Positions 16,065 through 23,798 of a stretch of DNA of 26,026 bases are shown here, in pieces (position 1 is the stretch's first letter; each line of letters begins with the position of its first letter). Location: the NCBI GenBank assembly GCA_002343505.1, contig DDQZ01000049.1:401-26426 (forward strand), written 5' to 3'. The DNA is from Verrucomicrobiaceae bacterium UBA2429 (GTDB lineage Bacteria; Verrucomicrobiota; Verrucomicrobiia; Verrucomicrobiales; Verrucomicrobiaceae). Made by a program: the position numbers and the translations under genes. The notes below the pieces were generated by a model. That model saw only the letters and a program-made list of their open reading frames with translations. It searched no databases and was not told the origin of the DNA.

Positions 16065-16124
16065 AAAGTGGCTTCGGCTTTAGCCGAATCATGAAAACGA
16101 TGCGGCTAAAGCCGCAGCCACTTT
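16065..16124 (+). repeat. Double-hairpin intergenic repeat, copy 1
   Basis: The 60-bp element has an outer inverted repeat (AAAGTGGCT...AGCCACTTT) enclosing two hairpins, TTCGGCTTTAGCCGAA and GCGGCTAAAGCCGC, separated by a variable spacer. It is very similar to the elements at 17561-17620 and 18261-18325. It lies between the ADP-ribosylglycohydrolase stop and the next ATG, so it sits in the leader of the esterase-DUF1080 gene. The A-rich start and T-rich end would let it act as a terminator or RNA-stabilising structure on either strand. Confidence 0.8.
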
Positions 16125-16132
16125 TCAAGCCC

Positions 16133-17578
16133 ATGAAAACCCTTCTCCTCCTCTCCCTCCTCACCACCAGCGCCCTCGCGGCCGATCTCAAACCGAACGC
16201 CAAGCTCATCTTCGACTTCCCCGAGCTGCCGAACACGCTCGCGGGCATGGTTTCGGGCACGACGAAGGTGGCGCGGTTGGGGGCGATCCTGCCGTCGAAC
16301 TACGCGCTGACCTCGAAGCATCCGCTGTTCGTTTACATCAAGGGCGGCAGCGGCGGGCCGGAGGATGGCGGGGCGATGGCTCGCGACATTGTGGGCGCGG
16401 AGGACTTCATCGCGGTGCAGGTGCCGCTCTTCAAAAAGAACCAGCCGAAGGGCAAGACGCTGCCCGTGATGGTCGAGGACCTCGCCGTCGTCAGCGCGGC
16501 GTATCGCACGATGCTCGAAAAGCTCGCCGCCGAGGTGCCGAACATCGATTGGCAGCGCAGCGTCATCGGCGGGCACTCGAATGGAGCGCACACGCTCAGC
16601 GTGCTGCTCGCGGGTCGCGATGAGTTCATCACGCAGCACTTTCACGCGTTCTGGCTGCATGAGGGCGGCTTTCAGCTCATGCCTGCGGCCATGCCGATCA
16701 AAGACAGTCGTTTCCTGCTGCTCGTGGCCGATGACGCGATGACCGGCGGCTCGGAGTTTAGGCAGTTGATGCTCGATCAGACGTTGTTGCTCGAACGTCA
16801 GGCCAAGCTCATGAAACTCGACTTCAAGAGCATCATCATGCGCGGCTACGGTCACGACGTGCCGCCGGAATACATGCGCAACGTGCGACAGTTCGCCCGA
16901 GGCGAGCCTTTGGAGGACATCACGGCCTCTGAAAAAGCCGCCGCCGCGAAACTCACGCTGCCGCTGCGCACGCATCCCGACTCCAGCGCGTGGAATGACC
17001 TGCTCGTGAGCGATTTGACCAACATGAAAGTGCCCGGAGCCATCTGGAGCTATCGCGACGGCATCCTCACCGCCACCGAGGATCAAAACATCTGGACCAA
17101 GGCCACGCACGGCGACTGCGTGCTCGATTTCGAGTTCAAGTTCGAGCCCGGAGCCAACAGCGGCGTCTTCCTCTATAACAGCGACGAAACGAACTGGATG
17201 CCCGCCAGCATCGAAATCCAGATCTGCGACGACCGCGCCAAGCAATGGCAGGAAAAACCCGCCAACTGGCGCTGCGGTGCCTTCTTCGGCCATCAACCCG
17301 CGTCCAAGAGCACCGTGAAACCCGCCGGCGAATGGAACCGCATGACTCTCACCGCCCAAGGCCCGAAAATCACCGTCGTGCTCAACGGCGAAGTCGTGAA
17401 CGAAATCGACCTCACGCAGTGGAAAGACGGCAAACTCAATCCCGACGACTCCGAGATGCCGAAATGGCTGCAAGGCAAGCCGTGGGCTGAAATGCCAACC
17501 AAAGGCCGCATCGGCTTCCAAGGCCGACATGCGGGTGCTGGCATTGAGTTTCGTCACATCAAGTTGCTTCGGCTTTAG
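16133..17578 (+). CDS. Exported esterase-like alpha/beta hydrolase fused to a DUF1080 (3-keto-disaccharide hydrolase) domain
   Basis: The protein has 481 residues and starts at ATG 16133 with a signal peptide (MKTLLLLSLLTTSALAAD). Earlier in-frame starts would translate the intergenic repeat. Residues about 35-255 form an alpha/beta-hydrolase domain: FVYIKGGSGGPEDGG carries the oxyanion region, GGHSNGAH at 146-153 has nucleophile S149, and MRGYGHDVPPEY has the likely catalytic H241. Residues about 285-481 form a DUF1080 lectin-like domain (LDFEFKFEPGANSGVFLYN, then EWNRMTLTAQGPKITVVLNGEVVNEIDL and GRIGFQGRHAGAGIEFRHIKL). Proteins with DUF1080 include enzymes that hydrolyse 3-keto-glycosides, which links it to the oxidoreductases nearby. 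The stop TAG lies inside the next repeat copy. Confidence 0.87.
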   Translation: MKTLLLLSLLTTSALAADLKPNAKLIFDFPELPNTLAGMVSGTTKVARLGAILPSNYALTSKHPLFVYIKGGSGGPEDGGAMARDIVGAEDFIAVQVPLFKKNQPKGKTLPVMVEDLAVVSAAYRTMLEKLAAEVPNIDWQRSVIGGHSNGAHTLSVLLAGRDEFITQHFHAFWLHEGGFQLMPAAMPIKDSRFLLLVADDAMTGGSEFRQLMLDQTLLLERQAKLMKLDFKSIIMRGYGHDVPPEYMRNVRQFARGEPLEDITASEKAAAAKLTLPLRTHPDSSAWNDLLVSDLTNMKVPGAIWSYRDGILTATEDQNIWTKATHGDCVLDFEFKFEPGANSGVFLYNSDETNWMPASIEIQICDDRAKQWQEKPANWRCGAFFGHQPASKSTVKPAGEWNRMTLTAQGPKITVVLNGEVVNEIDLTQWKDGKLNPDDSEMPKWLQGKPWAEMPTKGRIGFQGRHAGAGIEFRHIKLLRL

Positions 17579-17620
17579 CCGAAGTGATGCCATGAATGCG
17601 GCTGAAGCCGCAGCCATTTT
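17561..17620 (+). repeat. Double-hairpin intergenic repeat, copy 2 (contains a stop codon)
   Basis: This 60-bp copy has the hairpins CTTCGGCTTTAGCCGAAG and GCGGCTGAAGCCGC. The outer stem is partly eroded (AAGTTGCT against AGCCATTTT). The first hairpin overlaps the 3' end of the upstream gene and supplies its stop codon TAG at 17576-17578, so the last residues of that protein (KLLRL) are encoded by the repeat. Confidence 0.8.
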
Positions 17621-17628
17621 CTTTCACC

Positions 17629-18261
17629 ATGCGCCGCGCCCTCATTCTTCTCTGCCTCGTCGTGTGCCTGATCGCGTTGTGGCTCATGCGGATTGCTTTG
17701 AAGGCAAAAAAGCCCGTGTCGGTGCCCCAAGTCGCCGCCACGCCTTCGACGAGCGTTTTGGCTCCAACTCCGCCGAAAGCCGAAAAAGCACCCGCAGCTC
17801 GAAAACCGCTCAAAATCTCGTCGAAGGGCAAAGTGCGGCTCAAGCCGGGTGAATCGGCCGTGCTGGGCTATTGGGAGATCGCGCCGGGCATGAACGGCAT
17901 GGCCATCGTGACACCGGAGACGACGCCGGAAGGCCATGTGAAGATGACCGCCAGGCTCCTGCACCTCTCTGATGCCGCCGTGTCAGATGCGCAGGCACAC
18001 GATCTGTTGCCCGACCTCTTTGACTTTGAGAACTACAGCGCCATCGGCCCAGAGAGGTTGCGTGAGCTGCAAAGCTCTCTGCAAAACACCCGCGGAGCCG
18101 ATATGCTCTCCATGCCCACCGTGGCAACTCGTCCCGGCCAGCAAGTCAGCATCTCCATCGGCAACTCGAACGAAACCACGCTCTCCCTTGGCCTCCAGGC
18201 CGATCCGGTCGCCGAATACGGCGGCTACGACCTCAGCCTCGACTTGCAACGGCAGGAATAA
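17629..18261 (+). CDS. Single-pass membrane protein with secretin-like motif
   Basis: The protein has 210 residues from ATG 17629. An N-terminal membrane segment (ALILLCLVVCLIALWLMRIAL) is followed by a Pro/Ala-rich linker (about 30-60) and a domain of about 145 residues. It contains LQSSLQNTRGADMLSMPTV then ATRPGQQVSISIGNS, which closely resembles the secretin-family phrase 'LSAPRV..NGQ.A.I..G' seen in type II/III secretion and pilus outer-membrane proteins. Only this small module is present, with no barrel, so it is not a full secretin. Such isolated modules are frequent in verrucomicrobia and their function is unknown. The upstream in-frame ATG at 17596 would translate the repeat. Flanked by repeat copies 2 and 3. 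Confidence 0.7.
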   Translation: MRRALILLCLVVCLIALWLMRIALKAKKPVSVPQVAATPSTSVLAPTPPKAEKAPAARKPLKISSKGKVRLKPGESAVLGYWEIAPGMNGMAIVTPETTPEGHVKMTARLLHLSDAAVSDAQAHDLLPDLFDFENYSAIGPERLRELQSSLQNTRGADMLSMPTVATRPGQQVSISIGNSNETTLSLGLQADPVAEYGGYDLSLDLQRQE

Positions 18262-18325
18262 AAAAGTGGCTTCGGCTTTAGCCGAACCGATTCAAAGAAT
18301 GCGGCTGAAGCCGCAGCCACTTTTT
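18261..18325 (+). repeat. Double-hairpin intergenic repeat, copy 3
   Basis: This 65-bp copy is the most symmetrical: AAAAAGTGGCT at the left pairs with AGCCACTTTTT at the right, around the hairpins TTCGGCTTTAGCCGAA and GCGGCTGAAGCCGC. It begins on the last base of the upstream TAA stop and ends 8 bp before the conserved 25-bp element of the SDR gene. Its structure and position suit a bidirectional terminator or insulator between two transcription units. Confidence 0.8.
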
Positions 18326-18332
18326 GCCATGC

Positions 18333-18357
18333 CGCATTTCACACACACTTTGTCGTG
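18333..18357 (+). promoter_or_regulatory. 25-bp conserved upstream element, copy B (SDR gene)
   Basis: This begins CGCATTTCACA and ends CTTTGTCGTG, with 23/25 identity to the copy at 11154-11178. It is followed, at the same 22-bp distance, by a TATGCT box at 18380-18385. The spacing to the box and to the start codon is nearly the same in copies A and B, although the sequence between differs, as expected for a functional promoter module. Confidence 0.65.
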
Positions 18358-18379
18358 GTGAAAACGGCGCGGGACTCGT

Positions 18380-18385
18380 TATGCT
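18380..18385 (+). promoter_or_regulatory. Putative -10 box (TATGCT) of the SDR gene
   Basis: The box sits 22 bp after element copy B, and the ATG at 18396 follows 10 bases later, mirroring the arrangement at 11201-11215. Transcription would begin only a few bases before the start codon. An alternative in-frame ATG at 18381 overlaps the box and is therefore unlikely to be the start. Confidence 0.35.
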
Positions 18386-18395
18386 TCGCCTCCGC

Positions 18396-19196
18396 ATGAA
18401 TCGCCTCGAAAACAAAGTCATCCTCATCACCGGCAGCGTCACCGGCATCGGCAAGGCCATCGCGAGGCGTTGCGTGGCCGAGGGCGCACGCGTGCTCATC
18501 CACGGCCTGGAGGCCGATTTGGGCCAGGAAACGCTCGCGGAGCTCGGCGACGGCAAGGCGGTGCTCGTGCTCAAAGACCTCGCGGAGGAGGATGCTACTC
18601 AATTGTTGGTCGAGAAAGCCGTGAACGCTTTTGGCAAGCTCGACGCCGTGGTGAACAACGCCGCGCAGGTCGGTCTCGGTAACATCCACGACACCGATGC
18701 CAAATGGTTCCGCCGCATGCTCGAAATCAACTGCGTGGTGCCTTACCTCCTCATCCGCGCCGCCTTGCCGCATCTGCGTGAAGCACGCGGCAGCGTCATC
18801 AACATCGGCAGCGTCAACGCGTGGAGCGGCGAGCCCAATTTGATGCCCTACAGCGTCTCCAAAGGCGCTCTCATGACCCTCACGCGCAATCTCGGCGACA
18901 CCCTCATGCGCGAGGACGGAGTGCGCGTGAATCAAATCAACCCCGGCTGGGTGCTCACCGAAAACGAAGCCAAACGAAAGCGCTCCCACGGACTCAAAGA
19001 CGACTGGTATGCCGATCTGCCGAAGGTCTATGCCCCCGCCGGCCGCATCCTTTGGCCCGAGGAGATCGCCTCCTGCGCCGCCTGGCTCCTCGCCGATGAA
19101 TGCGGCCCCATCAGCGGCCAGGTCTTCGATCTGGAGCAGCATCCGTTCATCGGGCGCAATCCGCCGAAGGATGCGAGCACGATTCCAACGAAGTGA
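18396..19196 (+). CDS. SDR-family NAD(P)-dependent dehydrogenase
   Basis: The protein has 266 residues from ATG 18396 (MNRLENKVILITG). It is a classical short-chain dehydrogenase/reductase with the glycine-rich cofactor motif TGSVTGIGKAIA at about 11-22, the structural NNAAQ motif, catalytic Ser in INIGSVNAWSG, and the YSVSKGAL catalytic Tyr-Lys pair. The C-terminal substrate loop follows in PGWVLTENEAKRKR. It is cytoplasmic and probably oxidises a sugar or polyol hydroxyl; the specific substrate is not evident. Its own promoter carries the 25-bp element shared with the decarboxylase and the broken oxidoreductase, so these genes may work in one pathway. Its stop is one base from the hsdR stop (convergent), without a visible terminator. 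Confidence 0.92.
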   Translation: MNRLENKVILITGSVTGIGKAIARRCVAEGARVLIHGLEADLGQETLAELGDGKAVLVLKDLAEEDATQLLVEKAVNAFGKLDAVVNNAAQVGLGNIHDTDAKWFRRMLEINCVVPYLLIRAALPHLREARGSVINIGSVNAWSGEPNLMPYSVSKGALMTLTRNLGDTLMREDGVRVNQINPGWVLTENEAKRKRSHGLKDDWYADLPKVYAPAGRILWPEEIASCAAWLLADECGPISGQVFDLEQHPFIGRNPPKDASTIPTK

Positions 19197-19197
19197 G

Positions 19198-22100
19198 TCA
19201 GCGTTTCGGTCGCTTCATCTCGTAGCGGACGGTTTTCGGCAGCTTCTCATACACCTTCTGCCCCAGCCACTCCGCCACCACATCCTGAAACTCGGACTCG
19301 TTCATGTAGTTGGCGAACAGCTCCTCGTTCATGTCCATGCGCTCGATGAAGAGTGACTGGAGCACCTGTTTGAAGACCATTTGGAATTTGTCGATGGGAT
19401 TGGACTCGGCGGCTTGCTTGAGGGCGTCCACACGCAACGCCTCTTCGATGATCTGGTCAAAGAAGAGCTGGTCAGCTTCATTCAAATCCTTGCCGAAGCG
19501 TTCGTTGATCACGTCGATCAATCTTGAAAGCGGCACTTGTTCCTCGCGTAGAACCGAGCTGCCCACTTCCTTCGGCCCATCGAGCGGCTTGGGCGCGCCT
19601 TCCTTCAGGCTAATGGAACCTTCGCTGATCTTTTGCAGGCGGTAGTATTCGAGGCGGACCTCATCATCGAAGTGATAGCCCGGCCCCGTGCCACGCTTCG
19701 GCAGCTTGGATGCCAGATGGCGCAGGTAAGTGTAAAGCTCCTCCAAATCACTGTCCTGATACGGGATGACCTGGCTGAGGAAGGCGTAGAGATTGCGGAA
19801 GGCTTGCAGCTTCCCGCGCCATAGCTCGGCTTCCTCTTCGTTCGACTTTCGCAGCGCCTTGAAGCGCTCCACCGCAGGATCGAGCGCGGCGTTCATCGTC
19901 TTGTGATCGAGCGTGCTCTGGCGCTGCTTCGGAGCAAAGAACACTTCGCAGAAACGCCGCACTTCGTCAGCGAGGTAAATACCGGATTCATCCAGCTCGG
20001 CCTTGATCTCATAAAGCCGGTTCGGCTCCACCTCCTCGCCCATTACAGCTCCTTCGTAGAACTGCTTGAAGGCCTCCTGGATTTCCGCGCGGTCGTTCAC
20101 GAAGTCGAGAATGAAGGTGTCTTCCTTGTTCGGGTGGATGCGGTTCAGCCGGGAGAGCGTCTGCACGGCCTGAATGCCGGCCAGCCGCTTGTCCACATAC
20201 ATCGTATGCAACAGCGGTTGATCGAATCCGGTCTGGTATTTCTCCGCCACGAGCAGCACCTGGTATTCAGCGGTGGCAAACTTCTCCGGCAGCTCCTTCT
20301 CGCGGATGCCACCGTTCATCTCCATCTCGGTGTAGGTCTTGCTGGGAATCTTGTCGTCCGTCACCGTGCCAGAGAAGGCCACCAGCGAGCGAATCGGATA
20401 ACCCTTCTCCGCGATGTAACGGTCAAAGCTCTCCTTGTAGCGCACCGCCTCCAGGCGCGAGCCGGTCACCACCATTCCCTTGGCGCGACCGCCGATCTTG
20501 TGTCGCGTCGCCGTGTTGAAGTGCTCCACCATGATCGCGGTCTTCTGCGCGATCTGATGCGGGTGCAGTCGCATGAACCTGCCCAGGGCCTTCGCCGCCT
20601 TCTTGCGCTCCACGTTGGGATCGTCGGCGCACTGCTTCAGCAGCCGGTAGTAGGCCTTGTAGGTCGTGTAGTTGAGCAGCACGTCGAGGATGAAGCCTTC
20701 CTCAATCGCCTGCCGCATGGAGTATTTGTGGAAGGGCAGACCTTCGCGGCCAAACACCGCCAGTGTCTTGTGCTTCGGCGTCGCGGTGAAGGCGAAAAAG
20801 CTCAGGTTTGCCTGCTTGCCGCGCTTCGCCATGCTGCGGAAGAGTTCCTCCATGTGCGCCACGCCTTCTTCTTGCGCCTGGCTGGCCGCTTCGGTGTGCA
20901 AGTCGTCGCCACCGAGCACCGCCTTCAATTCCGTGGCAGTCTCGCCGCTCTGCGAGCTGTGCGCCTCGTCCACGATCACCGCGCAGTTGCGTGTTGCCAG
21001 CCTGCCGCTGCCTTTCTCTCCACGTTCCTCGGCCAGCTTGAGCAGTTGCCGCGAAACGAACGGGAACTTCTGCAACGTCGTGATGATGATCGGCACCGCG
21101 TTCTCCAGTGCCAGCGCCAGTTGCTTCGAGTCATCCTCGATCTTCTCCACCACGCCTTGCCGGTGCTCAAACTGGTAAATCGTATCCTGAAGCTGCTTGT
21201 CCAAAACAAGCCGGTCCGTCACCACAATCACGCTGTCAAAGACGCGCTCGTCCTTCGCGTTGTGCAGGGAGGACAGCCGGTGCGCCAGCCAGGCGATGGT
21301 GTTGCTTTTGCCGCTGCCTGCGGAGTGCTCGATCAGATAGTTGTTCCCTGTGCCTTCCTTGGCTGAAGCCGCCACCAGATTGCGCACCGCCTGGAGCTGG
21401 TGATAGCGCGGGAAGATCATGGATTCCTTCTTCACCTTCTTGCCGTCATCCGTGATGCGCTCGTCGATTTGCAAATGCAGAAAGCGCGCGAGCAGATCAA
21501 GCAGGCTGTCACGCTGCAAGACTTCCTCCCAAAGATAGGCCGTGCGGTAGTTGCGCCCGGCGGTATCCGGCGGATTACCCGCGCCACCATCGCAGCCTTT
21601 GTTGAAGGGAAGGAAATGCGTGGCCGTGCCTGCCAGCCGCGTCGTCATGTGAACCGCCTCCGTGTCCACGGCGAAATGCACCAGCGTCCGCTTCTTGAAG
21701 TCGAACACCTTCTCGCGCGGGTCACGGTCGTGGCGGTATTGCTTGATTGCATCTTCCACGTTCTGGCCGCTCAGCGGGTTCTTCAGTTCCAGTGTCACCA
21801 ACGGGATGCCGTTCACGCTCAGTGTCACATCGAGTGATTTCTCGTTCTTCGGGCTGAAATGAAGCTGCCGCGTCAGCCCCAGCCGGTTCGCTGCATAGCG
21901 TGCCTCCAGTTCCGCATTCAGTCCGTGCGCCGCCTTGAAGAAGGCCACCCGCAGCGGGCGCCCGTAGCACTTAAAGCCATGCCGCAGCGTCGCCAGCGAA
22001 CCGTAGGTGTCCATCCACTTGCACAGATCATGCAGCACCCGCTCGCCGGTCTTCGCTCCGTGCAGCGCCTCCAGCTTTTTCCAAGCCGGCGGCTGCGTGA

Positions 22101-22242
22101 CGCGGATGAACTCCAGCACTACCTCGGGAAAGATCGTCCGTTCGCGGTCATAGCTCCCCGAATCCAGCGCCGTGTAACCGCTAGCGAGTAGCACCTCACT
22201 GATCGCGGTTTCAAAGGCGGCTTCGCTGGTGGGTTTGATCAT
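19198..22242 (-). CDS. hsdR: Type I restriction endonuclease, R subunit
   Basis: The protein has 1014 residues, the usual size. The N-terminal nuclease domain has a PD-(D/E)xK site: D138 (SLDVTLSVNG) and E152-x-K154 (LELKNP), followed by a QYRHDR helix. The DEAD-like translocase motor has Walker A HSAGSGKS at 306-313, DEAH at 425-428 (VIVDEAHSSQSG) and motif III FTATP at 485-489. Later helicase motifs follow (EKYQTGFDQPLLHTMYVDKRLAG, QTLSRLNRIHP). The C-terminus is helical and should contact the methylase complex. Together with HsdM and HsdS it cleaves unmodified DNA away from its recognition site using ATP. All key residues seen are intact. It is the last gene of the operon, 18 bp after the DUF6575-like gene. 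Confidence 0.97.
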   Translation of the reverse strand: MIKPTSEAAFETAISEVLLASGYTALDSGSYDRERTIFPEVVLEFIRVTQPPAWKKLEALHGAKTGERVLHDLCKWMDTYGSLATLRHGFKCYGRPLRVAFFKAAHGLNAELEARYAANRLGLTRQLHFSPKNEKSLDVTLSVNGIPLVTLELKNPLSGQNVEDAIKQYRHDRDPREKVFDFKKRTLVHFAVDTEAVHMTTRLAGTATHFLPFNKGCDGGAGNPPDTAGRNYRTAYLWEEVLQRDSLLDLLARFLHLQIDERITDDGKKVKKESMIFPRYHQLQAVRNLVAASAKEGTGNNYLIEHSAGSGKSNTIAWLAHRLSSLHNAKDERVFDSVIVVTDRLVLDKQLQDTIYQFEHRQGVVEKIEDDSKQLALALENAVPIIITTLQKFPFVSRQLLKLAEERGEKGSGRLATRNCAVIVDEAHSSQSGETATELKAVLGGDDLHTEAASQAQEEGVAHMEELFRSMAKRGKQANLSFFAFTATPKHKTLAVFGREGLPFHKYSMRQAIEEGFILDVLLNYTTYKAYYRLLKQCADDPNVERKKAAKALGRFMRLHPHQIAQKTAIMVEHFNTATRHKIGGRAKGMVVTGSRLEAVRYKESFDRYIAEKGYPIRSLVAFSGTVTDDKIPSKTYTEMEMNGGIREKELPEKFATAEYQVLLVAEKYQTGFDQPLLHTMYVDKRLAGIQAVQTLSRLNRIHPNKEDTFILDFVNDRAEIQEAFKQFYEGAVMGEEVEPNRLYEIKAELDESGIYLADEVRRFCEVFFAPKQRQSTLDHKTMNAALDPAVERFKALRKSNEEEAELWRGKLQAFRNLYAFLSQVIPYQDSDLEELYTYLRHLASKLPKRGTGPGYHFDDEVRLEYYRLQKISEGSISLKEGAPKPLDGPKEVGSSVLREEQVPLSRLIDVINERFGKDLNEADQLFFDQIIEEALRVDALKQAAESNPIDKFQMVFKQVLQSLFIERMDMNEELFANYMNESEFQDVVAEWLGQKVYEKLPKTVRYEMKRPKR

Positions 22243-22260
22243 GATCCGGTGGAGACTTGA

Positions 22261-23412
22261 TCACAATTCCAGCGGCTCATGCTCGGTAAGATACAGAACC
22301 CGTTGCTCCCGGCCTGCGCCAGTTTCCTCGATTTCCTCCAGACATGTGAACTTATACGACTTCGTTTCAGTGACCAGCCCGGCGAGGCTAGGACCGTCGG
22401 ATTTCGTTTTTCCGGCGTAGGTGCCATCCGGCGTGGAAATACGCCAAGTCCCATTCTTGGTGTCCACCTTTTCAATTGTCCCAACCAGTTCCACCGTTTC
22501 AGACGCCAAGTTCGACACGCCTGCCAGTAGATCCACGATGGGCCGCGCCTCCTTTTCGGATACGGCGAATGCCCGTGATTCCTTGAAGGTCGGTTCCGCC
22601 CATTGGTATCGCAATCCCGTGTCCGTCTCGACAAGGAATCTGAGCAGACGCGCATACGCCCCCGAAAAATGACCGCGGTTGGCTTTGACGCGCGTGAGCG
22701 TGTCATGCGGACGGCCTGCCAGCGCGAAAAGTTCGTCCACCTGCGTCAGTGCGCGGGCCAGTTCGCTTTGCCCCAGCATGTCGGGCCTTTTTGAAGCCTC
22801 CAGCATCACCTTGAATGAGCCTGCGGCAGCAGGCACCACTACATCGAGCAAGTGCTGATCTGAGCGGTCGATCTGCTGCCGCTGCGCGGGCGTGAGCACT
22901 TTGAGCGCCGCGCCATAGGCATGCTTCACGAGATTCTGCACATGTGTGAGAAGGCCAGTCAGCGTCTCCACGCGGATTCGATGTTCGCTCGCCGCCTCCG
23001 GTGGTTCAGCCGCGATCTCCAGCACCAGATTGTGCCTTGCACGGGCTTCGCTGAGCGTCTCACCTGCAGCTGCCGGTGCATCGTGCAGGAAGAACCCTTC
23101 ATCCGGCAGATAGTCCGTGTCCGTCAGTTCACCGATGCCCGGCTCCAGGTTGAATTCAGATCTTTCGGCACTGCACGTGGTCAGGAACCACTCACCACCG
23201 GGCCGTTGTAGAAACAAGCTGCGAAGGTCCACTAGCCCCATGCGAAAGCGGCGCAAATCCTCCGGCCTCGCACCTACAACCAGTAAGCGCTCAGGCCCCG
23301 AATCTTCGCCTGTTCTCACACCCACATAATGGCCGCCGATGGCATCGCGGCCTTCGATCACCTGTGGGCCATCGTAATAAAAAAGCACCTGGCTCTGGCG
23401 AAAGGTCTTCAT
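22261..23412 (-). CDS. DUF6575-like protein within the restriction operon
   Basis: The protein has 383 residues, without signal peptide or membrane segment. It starts with QVLFYYDGPQVIEGRDAIGGHYVGV, the kind of opening I associate with DUF6575 proteins (a strand, then YDGP, then G-x-x-Y). A central helical region (about 150-250, with LTHVQNLVKHAYGAALKVL) and a C-terminal beta domain (VELVGTIEKVDTKNGTWRI, SYKFTCLEEIEE) follow. No catalytic motif stands out. Its ATG overlaps the TGA of the 129-codon gene (ATGA), and it precedes hsdR by 18 bp, so it is expressed with the restriction system. A role in controlling or extending the system is inference. The family name is from memory and unverified. 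Confidence 0.7.
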   Translation of the reverse strand: MKTFRQSQVLFYYDGPQVIEGRDAIGGHYVGVRTGEDSGPERLLVVGARPEDLRRFRMGLVDLRSLFLQRPGGEWFLTTCSAERSEFNLEPGIGELTDTDYLPDEGFFLHDAPAAAGETLSEARARHNLVLEIAAEPPEAASEHRIRVETLTGLLTHVQNLVKHAYGAALKVLTPAQRQQIDRSDQHLLDVVVPAAAGSFKVMLEASKRPDMLGQSELARALTQVDELFALAGRPHDTLTRVKANRGHFSGAYARLLRFLVETDTGLRYQWAEPTFKESRAFAVSEKEARPIVDLLAGVSNLASETVELVGTIEKVDTKNGTWRISTPDGTYAGKTKSDGPSLAGLVTETKSYKFTCLEEIEETGAGREQRVLYLTEHEPLEL

Positions 23413-23798
23413 GGATTTGCACTACAATGGCTCAGAATATCAAAGTCCGCCAGCGGCCACCATGTATGATGCGTGGGTTGAAATGTCTGCTTCAAGCGTC
23501 CGGCGCCAGGTCCCACGCGGATGGCGCAAATCTGGCGCCGCTTGAAGCGCGGCAACTTGGCCGTCTTCTCGATTCCCGACCGCTCTGTGTCCACGGAAAG
23601 ACCGCGGGCCAGACACTCCGGCACATCGAAGGTTGCGTCAGGCCGTGCCGCCCGCTGGGATTGAAAATCGGTGTCCGATGGAGGCATGGAAGCTACGAGC
23701 CGGTAAAGAAGCCGCTCGTCCTGAATCTCTTCAGCATCCTCGGGCGGACAGTTTGGTGGCAAGGGTTCTCGATAGTCCATGAAATTGGATGGAATCAT
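23409..23798 (-). CDS. Hypothetical 129-aa protein in the restriction operon
   Basis: The ATG at 23798 overlaps the hsdS stop (ATGA) and the TGA at 23411-23409 overlaps the next ATG, so both ends are fixed by translational coupling. The 129-residue product is acidic at the start (PPEDAEEIQDERLLYRLV) and has a core with CLARGLSVDTERSGIE, then KRRQICAIRVGPGAGRL and PTHHTWWPLADFDIL. No transmembrane or signal segment is seen. Small soluble proteins with an 'LSVD' strand and a terminal H-x-x-x-x-PL pattern accompany defence loci elsewhere, but I cannot name a family. Position between hsdS and hsdR suggests an accessory to the restriction complex. A longer open frame reaching 24017 overlaps hsdS and is not used. 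Confidence 0.65.
   Translation of the reverse strand: MIPSNFMDYREPLPPNCPPEDAEEIQDERLLYRLVASMPPSDTDFQSQRAARPDATFDVPECLARGLSVDTERSGIEKTAKLPRFKRRQICAIRVGPGAGRLKQTFQPTHHTWWPLADFDILSHCSANP

Noticed and set aside
16106..17617. 503-codon minus-strand open frame opposite the esterase-DUF1080 gene
   Set aside because: It is the His/Arg/Glu-rich shadow of a gene with clear hydrolase and DUF1080 motifs.
19903..21366. 487-codon plus-strand open frame inside hsdR
   Set aside because: It is antisense to Walker A and DEAH motifs and is Leu/His/Arg-rich shadow sequence.
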